This document shows, piece by piece, positions 24,745 through 37,140 of a stretch of 64,000 nucleotides of DNA. The first letter of the stretch is position 1; every line of letters starts with the position of its first letter. A model generated the notes under the pieces. The model did no database searches. It was not told where the DNA came from and was given only the letters and a program-made list of their open reading frames with translations. The position numbers were made by a program, and so were the translations under genes. Source of the stretch: Gossypium raimondii (taxonomy: Eukaryota > Streptophyta > Magnoliopsida > Malvales > Malvaceae); contig NC_068569.1 of assembly GCF_025698545.1 (NCBI RefSeq), forward strand, positions 11,780,001 to 11,844,000. The letters are read 5' to 3'.

Positions 24745-25168
24745 AGGGTGAGTATTCAATCGAGTCAAATCGAGTCAAAAAATTTCGAGTTGATTCAAGT
24801 CGAGTTGACGAATCTTATTATTTGTACTCAATGTTGCGTTTATATGAACCGATTATTTAACTACGTAAACAATATAATGATTTTATTTTTTAACTTAATT
24901 GGTAAACACTTATCAAAATGAAGTAATTTTACCTTTTAACTTAATGATTTTGACTTTTAACTTTAGAAAATGTAAACATTTATCAAAACGGCATAGTTTT
25001 GCCTTTTCTTATTGATTTTTAGAAAACTCGAATTGTGTAATTCATATTCGAGTTAAATCAAAATTTTAATTTTTTTATTTGAGTTAACCCGAATAACTCA
25101 ATTAACTTGAATAACTCAAACTATTTAATTTTTATCAAATTTTATTAATCAAATCGGATTTTGCTCAT
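24745..25168. mobile_element. Degenerate hAT-like repeat, related to element E
   Basis: The segment opens with GGGTGAGTATTCAATCGAG and has dense CGAGT/GAGTT motifs near both ends. It closes with TTTTGCTCATGG, a poor inverted match to the start. Element E at 52318-53538 has the same style of ends (TAGGGGTGAGCA and TCGA-rich subterminal parts). I could not define a target duplication here, so this is an old, eroded copy at best. Confidence 0.35.
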
Positions 25169-26229
25169 GGACTTGACTGGCATGATATTTAAGGGAAAAA
25201 ACCTTCAAAATATTGTTAGTTTAAAAGTTGGGCCTATTAATGGATTGCTTTTAGAATATTCAAGTGAACTGGACCCGGGTTTTGAACCAGTAACACTCGC
25301 CTGACTCTATCACATTATAATTTATCTTTTAAAAAAATTATCTAAATTATTTGTTATTTGGCATAATTAGATCTGTTAGGGTTCTAATCATCTATGTAGG
25401 TTAAAATAAGGTTCTTATTTTTCGCATACATTGGTTGGCTCTCAAATAGAAAAAAACAAAAGTACGAAGGAAAACAAAATTATAGCATCAATGTACCGTT
25501 GGATATAACGATCACTGTCAGACAAAGTTTGACAAGCAGTCAATGTGGAGAAATTAACAAAATTTTAAAAAAATTCCAAACAGAATTGGGGGGCTTCATT
25601 CATCATGATTCTGTCCTGTCTCAGGAAATGAGAAAATCATGGTCTGCTTGTATTTTTACCTTATTATATACAATCATGGTCAAATATGTTTCATAAATCC
25701 CCGGAGGAATATTAGAAAATGATTGGTAATTCGACAGTGTAATCATTAATTTACTGCCACGAATTTCACCGCTTTTATTTTATTCATCACTACAGACTAC
25801 GTAGTTGAGACAGTGAAAGCTTTCACATATGGAAAATAATTAGTATCACCATCTAATTTTCTTCTTCATATCCGCTCGCTGCATGCCATATATATAATTT
25901 GTATTTCAATTCACGCTAATTTTTCTCTGTAACCATCTTTGCAACTTCAAAAATGCTTTAATTAGAGGGAAAACTTGTGTAAGTAAGGAGTGCGCTGCAA
26001 AAGTAAGCAAGAAAGAAATCACATAGTACTCCTTTTATTTCACGCCATCTGACTATCACTGACAACCTAGATAACCGAGTGAGAGGTTTTTTTCTTTTTT
26101 TCTTGAAGAATTAATAACAACAGTCCATCATTTTCCTGGGGAAATATCGTTTGTCAACCCAGGGATTCCCAATTTCTCATGATATGCATGCATGCCATGC
26201 ATTCCACATTAACCATTTATCCTAAGCAA

Positions 26230-26295
26230 CATTATGATATATCATATATCCCTATTTTCTTTCCCCTACTTTCATGATATATCATATATCCCACA
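26230..26295. repeat. Direct repeat of a palindromic TGATATATCA motif
   Basis: ATGATATATCATATATCCC occurs twice about 41 bp apart, and each copy contains the palindrome TGATATATCA. A CCACATTAACCA phrase also occurs twice around them. The repeat lies ~0.6 kb beyond the 3' end of the glutaredoxin gene. Confidence 0.6.
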
Positions 26296-26865
26296 TTAAC
26301 CAGGGCTCTTCTTCTTTTGTTCTTTCTTTATGTGGCCGGCGATCACTTCATCATATATTCCGGCAAGCTTGATGGGTTTTTTTTTTCTTTTGTAAAATGG
26401 AAAGAAAAAAGAATAGTAGTATAAGATTATTTCTTCTTTCTTGGACGATGATGATCACATACCAAGCTAATGAAAATTTTGATACTAGAAGTCATAGATT
26501 TCCGTAAAGAAGAATTAAAGTTGTAAATAATAATAAGATGAGAAAATCTGTAAGTTAATGCTTAGTAAAAAGAAGCTGACAAGCACGAAATAAGCTCAGC
26601 TCACATTGGCGTCACTCCGTACTCTGCACGGTAACCCTAGCTAGCTAGTTATTGTTGAAAAAGAAAGCTTACACTATTTTAAAACCTTGTATTTTAATTA
26701 AAAAAACGAAAAGTAAAACAGATTGCAAATCATAATCCATATATAAATCTGATAAAATATAAACGTAAAAGTTAATTCATATAATATTTAAGAGTTAGCT
26801 AGGCCTAGCTAGACCAGAATATTCCGGTAAACTGTTGTTAAACATTGGAGTGTTAAACAAGAGAA

Positions 26866-27273
26866 TCAGAGCCAAAGTGCACCAGCTTCTTTGAGGAGAG
26901 GGACCAATGTGCCATTGATGTGGCAAGCCATGAGGGTTTCAATGCCACCAAGGAACTTGCCACCCACAAACACGGCAGGGACAGGCTGTCGACCATCAGC
27001 GACGAGCTGGAAGAGGACGGCTTGGATATCAGGACCGGCTCCATGGTGATCAAGCTCGATGATGGTGGGACCAACGCCGAGGCCGAAGAGGAGGCGTTTA
27101 GCCACAGTGCACATGCAACAGCCACTCATGCTGAACAGAACTACTGCGTTTGTGGAAGCCAGCTGCCTCACTATCTTGTATGGATTGTCAAGCATCATCG
27201 TTGTTGCTGATGCCTCGGTTTCTATCCCTATGTTGCTTGCCATCCGAATCCCAGTTTTGTTTGTCACCTGCAT
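26866..27273 (-). CDS. CC-type (ROXY) glutaredoxin, 135 aa
   Basis: This is a single-exon minus-strand gene. The N-terminal ~40 residues are variable. They are followed by a thioredoxin fold with active site SGCCMC (CCMC at 52-55), PAVFVGGKFLGGIETLM (GSH-binding region) and a C-terminal LVPLLKEAGALWL. CC-type glutaredoxins are specific to land plants. The CCMC site and the terminal ALWL motif are characteristic of ROXY proteins, which bind TGA bZIP factors through the C-terminus and act in the nucleus in organ development and stress signalling. Absence of introns is normal for the family. The upstream MQVTNKTG could instead be leader, with M11 as start; I kept the first ATG. The exact orthologue is not determined. 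Confidence 0.93.
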   Translation of the reverse strand: MQVTNKTGIRMASNIGIETEASATTMMLDNPYKIVRQLASTNAVVLFSMSGCCMCTVAKRLLFGLGVGPTIIELDHHGAGPDIQAVLFQLVADGRQPVPAVFVGGKFLGGIETLMACHINGTLVPLLKEAGALWL

Positions 27274-29699
27274 CTTTGGGTTCGATCACAACAACAAAAG
27301 ATAATAGCAGAACACGAAAAAATATGTGAACAAACTTTTGAAGGGAAAAGAAACGAAAGAGTTTTTACAGGTTGAAGAGAGGAAGGGGATGATGAAAACC
27401 AGTAATAAATGAGAAGAGTGGTGAAAATGGAATGTGAAATGAAGAGCTTTCTTGTAGGTATATATTTTGAAGCTGAGAATAGAAAGATAAAACGAAACAG
27501 TGACAATTGACTCTGATCACTTTTACACTGTGTATATATATAATATAATATAGGAGTATTAAAATAAATAAATAAAAAAGTGATTAGGCCAAAGAAATAC
27601 TTTTTCTTTAGGGTAAAAATGAAACATTCTGCCCTAGTGGTGCAAAAACGTGAAAGAAAGAGAGACCTAGAGAGATAATCAAAGATATGAAATAAACAGA
27701 GTATGATAAAACCTGAGAAGAGAGAGGTGGAACCTGAAACTGAGTGGGTACGCCCGGCAAAACCTGACGGGGAGGGCTTAAGCTCTGCCAAAGGTTTTTT
27801 TGTTTATCTTCTAAACAGTGTACGGACAACAGTCTGTAACTCAGTAACCCTTCCTCCTCTACTCATCCAACTTTTGAGGCATGCCTTGCCTTCTTTGACG
27901 TGCTGACCCAAATACCAAACTATATAATAAATAATATTATACTACTTGAGTTTCCATTTTCGATTGATTATTTTTTAAATTGAAAAAAACCCTTGTTAGA
28001 TATTTCAAAGTAAAACCCGCCTGCAGTCAAACAACGAAGAAGATCAAATATATTAAGTAGTGTGAAATTGGATGAGGATGGGGCCCTTTATATATGAAAC
28101 AGTACCAAAATATCCCAACAGAAAAAGGATTGTTGTTCACGCCAATTTCAGACAAAGAACAGAACACTCGCCTTTAAAATAACATTAAATAAAACTCATG
28201 TTTCTTTAATATATATATATATATATATATTTCTCTTTAAACGCGTGTCCTATAGTACAAAGTACGGGAATTTTTCTATTTTCTTATATGGGAGGAATTT
28301 CTATTTTCAGTTTTAGGAAAAATAAAAGAACGGATATAAATGAAAGAAAGGTTTGGGGGGTGCGTTTTAAAACTGTAGAAACATGTAAAGGAAAACCGAC
28401 AAGCCGACAAGGAACGACTGAAACGCCGTCGTAGGGGAGGGCAGTACGTCGCTTTGCTTATACGCAGTGGCAGCCGCAGGAGGAGGGGTTTGTCCTTTGC
28501 TTGCAGTGGCGCCGTCAGATTATGCCCTGTCTGTTATTTTAACATCATCCCTACGGCTCTGATTCGCTACCCCTACCCCTGGGCCTGCCCTTCCGAATCC
28601 TACATTTTTTTAACATGCAACTAATTTCTACCTTTGTCATTTTTACTTTTTTCTAATGATTTTTTAAAAGTTATTTTATGCCATAATATTTTTCTTTTTT
28701 TGTTCTTCAAATCGTGTTTGAGATTTTTGGGAATGTTTAGGTAAAATAATATTTAACGAGCGAAAAATAAATAGGTTTCGAATATAGATTGAGCTCGTAT
28801 TTTAATATTTGAAATTTAAATTCTATCTAATTTAATTATAAATATGTTATAACTTATATTATATTAAATTAAATATATAATACTAGCCTTAAAAATTAAA
28901 TATACTATGACATAAGTATAAATAAATAAATTAAATTGTTTAGGTTTGAAATTTTAATAAATATATAAATAGAATCAAATAAAAATAATTATATTTTTAA
29001 AATTGAAGTGATTTTTTTGTACATTATAAGACAGTGTTAAATTATCGTTTTAGTCTCACTATTTTGCATGAATTTGAGATTTGATTTTTATATTTTAATT
29101 TCTAATATAATTTGATTTCTATATTTTTGTAATGTTGTTAGTTAGTCCAAGTACTTAATATTGTCACATTTTTATTAAAATATTACATGACTATATATAA
29201 TTTGAATGCTCCAAAGGTTTTAGAGATTGACATATCGTTCGAGTTTACATTGCTTTTTTTTTTACATTGTATGGCAATGATCAAATTTCAACATTAACCT
29301 TTATTCTTTGCTAAAATTTGGATTGAATACATATACTCTATTTTTTTTACATAATTTGGTCATTCTACTTTTATAATGTGATTAGTTAGTTTTTCTTAAC
29401 ATTATTCCAACAAAATTAAATCGGCATTTTCAATGCAAGTTTTTTTGTTATATCACTGCTAAGTGACTTTTTTAATTTTAAAATGGCGCAACAGTGAATT
29501 TAACAAAAGAATACTAATGGTAGTAACAACTAGACTTGAATTTTTAAATTTGAAAAGTATGGAGACTAGTTTACTAAAAATAAAAGTAAAGAGATTAAAT
29601 TTCAAATGACAAAGTGTATAGAGACTTAGAGCGTATTCTAACGTTCAAGTTTTTATCTATAATTGTCAATGTTGTTTGAACACGATCGGACTAGTCAGT
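27274..29699. other. Glutaredoxin upstream region and AT-rich spacer
   Basis: The glutaredoxin leader and promoter occupy roughly 27274-28100 (TATATATATAATATAATAT near 27533-27551). A microsatellite (AT)n is at about 28211-28232. A GC-richer stretch at 28330-28610 shows no recognisable product. From 28620 the sequence is AT-rich spacer up to the LTR at 29700. Confidence 0.5.
28209..28232. repeat. (AT)n microsatellite
   Basis: Uninterrupted TATATATATATATATATATA-type run of about 22-24 bases. Confidence 0.9.
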
Positions 29700-32198
29700 T
29701 GTAACAGCTTGATTTTTAGTGGTGTCGGAACAGTGGTTCGAGACCACCAAATCTGAGTAAGCTCGTAAATTTTAATATTTAGTATTTACGAGTCAAATGT
29801 GGTTTATTAGGTCAAGTAGTTTAGAAAATGAGGTATCGAGACCTCGATTCTATAAACCGAGCCATAAATATTTTTATAAATATTTATGGAGTGTCATTAA
29901 TGTAGTATTAAAGTTTTGTTAGAAAATTTTAATGTTTTGATAGTTAATTAATTAAAAAGGACTAAATTAAAAAAGGTGTAAAATTTGCTAATTAAAAGAA
30001 ATAGTGGTTAAATGGCTTAAATGGTAAATAGAGAGGACTTAAAGAGTAAATAAGCCAAAATGAAATGGCTGAGGAGGCGTAAGTAGTGAAAATAAAAAAA
30101 TTGCCATTTAATGGCAAAATAGTAAATAAAGCAAAATAAAAACTACAAATTGAAATTTTAAAGGTTTCTAGACAAATTCTTCTTCAATTCTCACCCAAAA
30201 ACAGCCATAAGACAGTTCCTTAAGCTGGTTTTTTATATTTTTATTTCAAGTGAGTTTAATTCTTGCCATTTTCTTGTAGTTTTTATGTTTTTGAGACTTT
30301 TATAATTAGGTTCAACTAAGTCTTGCTTTAGTTTTTGATTTTATTGAAAATTTTGGAAGTTACCATTGATGAATATAGGATGTTTTATATGAATAAACAT
30401 GGATTTAGAGCTTTAATTATGTTATATGATGATTGTATAAAGTGATTACATTAAATGTTGATTTTAAGACTAAATTGTGAAAAGTTAAAGTATTAGGGTT
30501 AGGTATTAAATTTCTATTTTATCAAGGGCTGTATGATAGCCTAGAATATTTAAATAAATTATTAATTGAGAAAAACTAGTTCATTTGATAGACTAACTAA
30601 TTAAGGGACTAAATTGCAAAAGTTGTAAAATTTTAGGGTAATTGTATAATTTGAAAAATTAAAGGGTATTAATTATGAAATGAATTAGAACTGAAATATA
30701 TGCTAATGAATGAGTGATTTTATATTTTAGATCAAGAGCCCGTAGATACTGTAAAAAAGGAAAATTAGCAGAATAGTCCCTAAACTTCTTTAAATATTAC
30801 AATTCAATCCAGGTAAGTTCGTATGGTTAAACTTTAATATTTACATTGATTTTGCTAATAGTATTTTGTATTTATTTTAATTTTATAAATGAATTATTGT
30901 TGGAGCTATGCTTTTGAATTGAATATTCGGATTAAATGGAACGCGAGATTTGAGTACAATCGTTGTGTGGCACAAGACGACATTGGAGGAATTGATGGAA
31001 AATTACCCAAGTAAACCGAGGTTCAGAATTTGTTGCAAACTTTCGTATTTACTTTCCGTTTAGCTCTCACGAGGTTCTGTTTAACTCTTATGGGTTTCCG
31101 TTTAGCTCTTTTGAGCTTCTATTTAACCCTTATGGGTTTCTGTTCAGCTTTTACGAGCTTTCGTTCAACCCTTATGGGTTTCTGTTTAACTCTCATGAGC
31201 TTTTGTTTAGCCTTCGGGCTTCTGAAAACGATGTACTCTTATCCGTAAGACATTCTCCGATTTGGTAAGATTTAGTATGTGCCTTATATAATTAAAATTG
31301 GAAGATTTGTTATTCAATGTTGGAATTGATTTGAGATAAGTGTATTCATCAATTGGAGTTGTGATTGGCAGGAAATGTACAATGAATAAATTTACTTATT
31401 TGATTTGTTATATTAGGTTTGGTAAGATTTATGTTTAATCTATCGAACTTACTAAGCTTCATTAAGCTTACTTGTGTTGTTTAATGTTCTTGTAGATTAA
31501 CGTGAGGTCGGGAGGTCAGATCAATACAATCAAGTCACACTGTCCAGCTTATTCCGGTAGTTTTTGTACATTTAATACAGTTTATATGGCATGTATATGA
31601 TTTGTGTGGATTTAATTAAAGTTTGTCTTGTGTAAATGTTAATAATTATAATTTTTCTTATATATATATATGTTGGGTTGAAAACGAGACATATTAGTGA
31701 TGTTGATGTGAATGATATAGGTTTAGTGTATTCAATTTGCGGTTAACTTTAGTAGACTAGTTAGATGGATTAAATAGGTAAGTATAGGTCTTTGTGTATA
31801 TATAAATGATGTTATGTTTAAAACATGATTTTGACTTGTTTTGATTGTTTGTTGGGATATATTGATGTGTTAAAATGTTGTGTTTAGGTTGATATCAAAA
31901 TGGGTGAGAAATGTGGCCTTGAAATGATCTATTTTCGTCCACACGGGCGTGTGTCCCCTGCACATAGGAAAAAATTTAAAATTTTGTGAAAAATTCTCTG
32001 AGTTTTCGATTTAATCCAGATTTGTTTTTAATGTGTATTTTTAGGCCTTGAGAGCTCATACAAGAGACAATATATGTCATTTATGATTATATTATGGTAT
32101 GTATGTTAAATGATATGAAATATTCATATTTGATCTAAAAAGTCTGGTAATGCTCCGTAACCCTGTTCCAGCGACGGACAAGGGTTAAGGGTGTTACA
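29700..32198 (+). repeat. 5' LTR of the old gypsy element (~2.5 kb)
   Basis: It starts TGTAACAGC and ends GGGTGTTACA, with the TG...CA termini expected of LTRs. The PBS follows six bases later. It carries a palindromic minisatellite at 31059-31220 and one CACACGGGCGTGTG palindrome at 31940-31953. No 5-bp duplication can be tested because the 3' end of the element is missing. Confidence 0.85.
31059..31220 (+). repeat. Tandem ~21/42-bp array inside the 5' LTR
   Basis: Alternating units of the type TTTAGCTCTCATGAGCTTCTG and TTTAACCCTTATGGGTTTCTG are repeated about eight times. Each half-unit contains a short palindrome (AGCTC...GAGCT or ACCCTTATGGGT). The array is transcription-neutral in coding terms; the open frame across it is a by-product. 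Confidence 0.8.
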
Positions 32199-32203
32199 TT
32201 TAG

Positions 32204-32215
32204 TGGTACCAGAGC
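32204..32215 (+). promoter_or_regulatory. Primer binding site (tRNA-iMet type) of the old element
   Basis: TGGTACCAGAGC lies just after the 5' LTR. It differs by one base from TGGTATCAGAGC, the usual plant gypsy site complementary to the 3' end of initiator methionine tRNA. Confidence 0.8.
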
Positions 32216-32341
32216 TACGGTTTAGTTGATTCTCAGGCTGAACATAGCGTGTGAAATGTCTAGAAATGCATGCTATATAAATCTGTGATAGTGTGATGTG
32301 TATGATCCGGTCTAACCTTTGTTTTCTTATAGAATATAAAG

Positions 32342-32797
32342 ATGTCAGACGGGTCTGAACGTGCTGACAACGATGAAGTCAATAGTAAAGCACAGACTTC
32401 TGAACATGGGACGAGTAGTAATGTCCCGATTCCTCAGGCTCAAGAACAAGAACTTAAAAACATGGTATTCGGATATATGAACCAATGGTTTAGTGAGTTC
32501 AAGCAGGGAAGAAATCCCAACAACCTCCTCCCCCTACTGTACCACCTGTAGTGCCTCCGGTTGCACCTCCACCTCCTCCAGTGATTGAATCTATTCAACG
32601 AACTCCGATTAAGAAACTCAGAAAGTGTGGCACTAAAGAATTTCGGGGTAGGTCAGATAATGATCCAGTCAAACCTGAATACTGGCTTCATAATACAATA
32701 AGAGTTTTGAAGAAATGGCTTGTTCTCCTGATGATTATTTGAGATGTGTTGTTTTTTTATTGAAAGAGGAAGCATACAATTGTTGGTTAACAATAGT
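32342..32797 (+). pseudogene. gag fragment 1 of the old gypsy element
   Basis: The fragment opens with MSDGSERADNDEVNSK, followed by a Pro-rich stretch after a frameshift near 32515-32550, then IKKLRKCGTKEFRG and WLHNTIRV, which match the gag retrotransposon domain. It is cut at 32797 by solo LTR A. The same gag resumes at 35614. Confidence 0.8.
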
Positions 32798-35608
32798 TGT
32801 AACACCCCTTACCCGAGACCGTTTCCGGAGTCGAGCACGAGACATTACTTAGCTTATCTTACCAATTCGGAGCATAAAAACTAGGTTTGAAAATTTATTT
32901 CACTATTTACAGCAAATCTGTCCAATCGCGCAGCAGTTACTAAATTAATTATAACTTGAGATACAGAACTCGAAATTTAATTCCGTAAATTATTCCTGAA
33001 ACTAGACTCATATATCTACTCACCATAAAATTTTTAGAATTTTTGGTTCAGCCAATTAGTACAGTTTATTAGTTAAAGTCTCCCCTGTTTCACCATTCGA
33101 CTATTCTGACTTCTTGTTACTAAAAATAAGTTTTCTCACTGTAGGATTTTCATATGAAGTTCTTACTTGTTTGTACAGAAAATAGACTCATTAAGGAATC
33201 TAAGCATGTAAATTTCAACTCATAACCATTTTTGTACAATTTGTAATTATTTTCTAAACTCAGAACAGGGGACTCCAAAAATAGTTCTGACCCTATCTTA
33301 CTAAAATTCACATATCTTAAAATATAAATTTCCTTTTGCTACACCGTTATTTTTCCATGAAAATAGACTCAACAAGATTTAATTCCATATATCATTCACC
33401 CTCTAATTCATTTTATACTATCTTGGGTGATTTTTCAAATTCACGTCACTGTGCTGCCTGAATTCTGTTTCTTTGCAAAATTTTATCCTTTCATGATTTC
33501 CATGCATAATTTATCACCTAATCTTTCATAACAACAAACACCTTCATCCTTAACCATTTTAATGACCATGCATCATCAAATACTTACACATCACTCATTA
33601 GCAAAATCATCATTACAAACATACAAAATAACTAAATCCCTATACATGCCATAACTCAAACGTGTTTCGATATAAAATACCGAGCAGTTATAGTTGATAG
33701 TGTGGACGATCTCCGACTTCTTTAGGATCCTTGAAGTAGCTTTGCAATACTATAAGAGAAAGAGAAATAAAAGAAGTAAGCATAAAGCTTAGTAAGTTTA
33801 CTAGCAAATAAATAACAATATTTAACTTAAATAATTAAACTCAATGTCTATATCTCTAGTTTACTCTTTAGTTAATCTCATACTAGTTCTCTTACTTGTT
33901 TACTTAGAATACTTGTGTGCATAACTTACTCAATCCTTGCTGCATCGTTGAACATCAATTGATAGTATAATAAGTTCTTAAGTCTTACAACTTACCTGAG
34001 CTTGCCATTTATGCCTTAAACTGAACTTTCATGAACATGATTCATTTACAAGCCCGTTGAGCTACATTGGAATAATAAGGATACTCGGGTCTCTTCTGAT
34101 AATAACATGCCAAAGCCATGTCCCAGACATGGTCTTACATGGGATGTTCTCATGTTGGTGCCCATGCCATGTCCCAGACATGGTCTTATAGGGGACCTCT
34201 CATCTCGGTGCCAATGCCATGTCCCAGACATGGTCTTACATGGGACCTCTCATCTCAAGTCTAACGCCATGTCCCGACATGGTCTTACATGGGACCTCTC
34301 ATCTCGTTGCAACGCCATGTCCCGACATGGTCTTACATGGGACCTCTCATGATCTTAAGGATGCCAATGCCATGTCCCGGACATGGTCTTACATGGGATC
34401 TCTTTACCCAAATGTCATGACATTCGTATCCAATACCATCCTTATGTATCAACGGGACTTTTAAATTTTAATTCTCTATCATTTCATGCTTGGATCATCA
34501 TCAAATAAATTCATAAAATAAATTCATAATTGCTGGAAATTAACAGCATTAATAATAAATATTGAAATATTGCATTTATTTACCGTAAACTTACCTCGGT
34601 ACCAATTATAGCCAAATTCACCAACTTAGTCTTCAACTTTATTCTTCCCTTTGTCTAACCTCGAGTTTCGTACTTCTTGATCTAAAACAGTAAATTTAAC
34701 TTATTTAATAATCACATTCATCAAAACAGCCCTCGACTCTAACTTTTCAAAATTACAATTTTGCCCTAAACTTTTACATAATTACATTTTTGCCCCAAGG
34801 CTCGGAAATTAAACTTCATCTCTTATTCTTATGTTTTATAACATTCTGAACATTTTTCCCTTCTATGGCAACATCAAATTCCCACTCTAACATGTACTTA
34901 TGAACATTAGGTATTTTTACCGATTATGTCGTTTTACTCGTTTTCACTTAAAATCGCTTAGCAAAAGTTGTTTAACATAATTTCTAGCTTCATATTCTAT
35001 CATAAAACATCAAAATAAACACTTTTCACCTATGGGTATTTTTCCAAATATAAACCCTAGGTTAAATTATTGCTAGAATAAGCTAAATTAAGCTACCGGG
35101 ATCTCAAAAACGTAAAGAACATTAAAAACGGGACTTGGGATCACTTACTATGGAGCTTGGAAGCTTGAAAACCCTAACTATGGCTTCCCCCCTTGCTGAT
35201 TTCGTCCTAATGAAGAAGATGATGATTTTTGCCATCTTTTTCCCTTTTAATTCATTTTAATTACTAGATTACCAAATTGCCCCTAACTTAAAAATTTTCT
35301 ATTTCACTTATCTCATGTCCATTTTGTCTACCAAGTTACCAATGGTATAATTACCATATAAGGACCTCCAATTTAAAGTTTCATAACAATTGGACACCTC
35401 TAACATGTAGAACTCAACTTTTGCACTTTTTACAATTTAGTCCTTTTGACTAAATTGAGTGCTAAACGTCAAAATTTTCGAACGAAATTTTCACGAAATC
35501 ATTTTGTGAAATTGTAGACCATAAAAATATAAGAAAAATAAAATTTTTCTCATCGGATTTGTGGTCCCGAAACCACTGTTCTGATAACCTCAAATTTGGG
35601 CCATTACA
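32798..35608 (-). mobile_element. Solo LTR A, 2811 bp, antisense, target duplication ATAGT
   Basis: The segment begins TGTAACACCCCTTACCCGAG and ends GGGCCATTACA, so in its own direction (minus strand) it runs TGTAATGGCCC to GGTGTTACA. ATAGT flanks it at 32793-32797 and 35609-35613. It is homologous in reverse to the LTRs of element D: the terminal GAGACCG block and the internal GAAACTAGACTCATAT and CAGAACTCGAAATTTAA blocks are shared. No internal retroviral genes remain, as expected after LTR-LTR recombination. Confidence 0.93.
34110..34390. repeat. Array of six CCATGTCCCAGACATGG palindromes in solo LTR A
   Basis: Six copies of CCATGTCCC(A/G)GACATGG or the shorter CCATGTCCCGACATGG occur near 34116, 34166, 34217, 34267, 34313 and 34368. 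Each is followed by TCTTACATGGGACCTCTCAT or a close variant. The period is about 46-52 bp. Each unit can form a perfect hairpin. Confidence 0.9.
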
Positions 35609-35613
35609 ATAGT

Positions 35614-36341
35614 GGCTGTAGTGCCAAATGAGAAAATTTCTTGGGAATTCTTCTAGACTGAGTTTAAGAAGAAATATGTCGGCAAAAGGTATTTAGACAA
35701 GAAAAAGATAGAATTTCTGGAATTGCATTAAGGAAATAGATCAGTAGCCGAGTATGAGAGGGAATTTGTATACCTCAGTAAATATGCTCGAGAAATTGTA
35801 CCAACTGGAGAAGAAATGTGCATTCGGTTTGAAGATGGGTTAATGATGAAATTCGAATGATGATTGGAGGCACTGAAATACTAGAATTTATTATTTTTTC
35901 AGATCGTGCACAAAAGATGGAAGAGGTGTACAATAAAAAAAATGCAATGAGATAGACGGAATCGAGATTCTTATAAAAATGTTCTTCTAAATCATTTTCA
36001 ACATTACCAGCGAAAAAGTCTAGAGATGATTTCAGTCGAGCCACCTCAATGCTTGAACGTTCAAATAAAAATAAGGCAATTAAACAAGATTTTGGGATAT
36101 CTACTAGACCTACTGTTAGTGTGAGCAGTGTGCAAAATACTCCTAAGCCCAAATGCAGATACTGTGAGAAATACGACATTGGTGAGTATAGAAATAAAGT
36201 GGGGGCTTGTTATAAATGTGGAGCAACTGATCATTTCATCCAAAATTGTCCTCAAATGCAAAAATAGGATGATGAGCAGAAAGAAAAACAATTGGCTACT
36301 TCTTAGAGAAGTAGGCCTTTGGGCTGAAATAGTGCCACTGG
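35614..36341 (+). pseudogene. gag fragment 2 of the old gypsy element, with zinc knuckle
   Basis: The gag reading resumes after solo LTR A (WEFF...EFKKKYVGKRY, then SVAEYEREFVYLSKYAREIV). It reaches a CCHC zinc knuckle CYKCGATDHFIQNC near 36212-36253. Several stops and frameshifts are present. Solo LTR B interrupts it at 36342. Confidence 0.8.
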
Positions 36342-37030
36342 TGTAACACCCCCAACTCGTATCCCTCGCCGGAACCAGGTTACGGAGCATTACTGGAGAT
36401 TACAGATCAAACAGACAGAAATCTCAAACATTTTATATCATCAAAACAAGTCATCAAAGCATAATTTTAATCCAAATTATAAACTCTCCAAGATAGATCT
36501 TATAACTTCATTTCCAATCAAACCATAAAATAACTAATATTTAGACACTCTAGGTACATGCCAACACAAAGAAATAAACATCACCATATTTGAGTTCGGG
36601 ATCGTTGTTGGATGCTGAATCAGCGATCAAACTTAAGTACTTAACCAGCACAAGGAAAACAAAACCGTACGCTGAGTAAAAACTCAGTGGTATTTATATA
36701 ATCCGAATATTTAAAAATAAAACAATAAAATATGTATAATAAAATGTTAAGCACAATTGAACATTTAAAATCACACAATACTCAATTTTCATCACTTGCT
36801 ATATATAATACCTTTCCATAATTTATTCACGTATCATTTAAATAATGGCACTATCTATTCTACAATCAATTTATGAGTGTATAACTCGTGTATTCTATGT
36901 ATTTACAACATATTTCTCATTCTATTTTCAGTTTACTATCTCATATTCTTATTCTTAGCCCAAAGTAGATTTTATAGAACACACCGGATATACGAAACAA
37001 ATACAGAGGTGCATTATTATGCACTAATGA

Positions 37031-37140
37031 ACAGAGAGCACTAAAGTGCTATACAGAGAGCACAGATGTGCTAAACGGAGAGCATTGACTTGCTAGTAAT
37101 CAGAGAGCACCAACGTGCTAATAATCAAAGAGCGCGCTAA
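37031..37140. repeat. AGAGCAC...GTGCT hairpin array in solo LTR B
   Basis: Four to five units of about 30 bp each contain AGAGAGCAC, a 3-5-base spacer and GTGCT (AGCACTAAAGTGCT, AGCACAGATGTGCT, AGCACCAACGTGCT), separated by CAG or ATCAG. Spacer bases vary while the stem is kept. Confidence 0.85.

Larger units (their letters stand above)
22510..26865. other. Long AT-rich intergenic region with degraded repeats
   Basis: The ERO1 leader and promoter lie at 22510-22900. The remainder is AT-rich. It includes a 106-bp tandem duplication (23083-23295), a degenerate transposon-like segment with TCGAGT repeats (24745-25168) and a palindromic direct repeat (26230-26295). A 65-codon frame at 25499 lacks an ATG and is not called. 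Confidence 0.5.

Noticed and set aside
26853..27210. Long overlapping frames on both strands across the glutaredoxin
   Set aside because: The frame with CCMC and ALWL is clearly the gene; the others are GC-rich shadows.
27264..27791. 175-codon minus-strand frame upstream of the glutaredoxin
   Set aside because: It is Phe/Ser/Leu-rich from a pyrimidine-rich leader, has no domain, and overlaps the glutaredoxin promoter and 5' region.
31030..31248. 72-codon repetitive frame
   Set aside because: It is a by-product of the 21/42-bp minisatellite in the LTR.
34046..34464. Possible CRISPR-like or satellite array of CCATGTCCC repeats
   Set aside because: The regular repeats lie inside a plant LTR, the spacers are near-identical and there are no cas genes. 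It is an LTR minisatellite.
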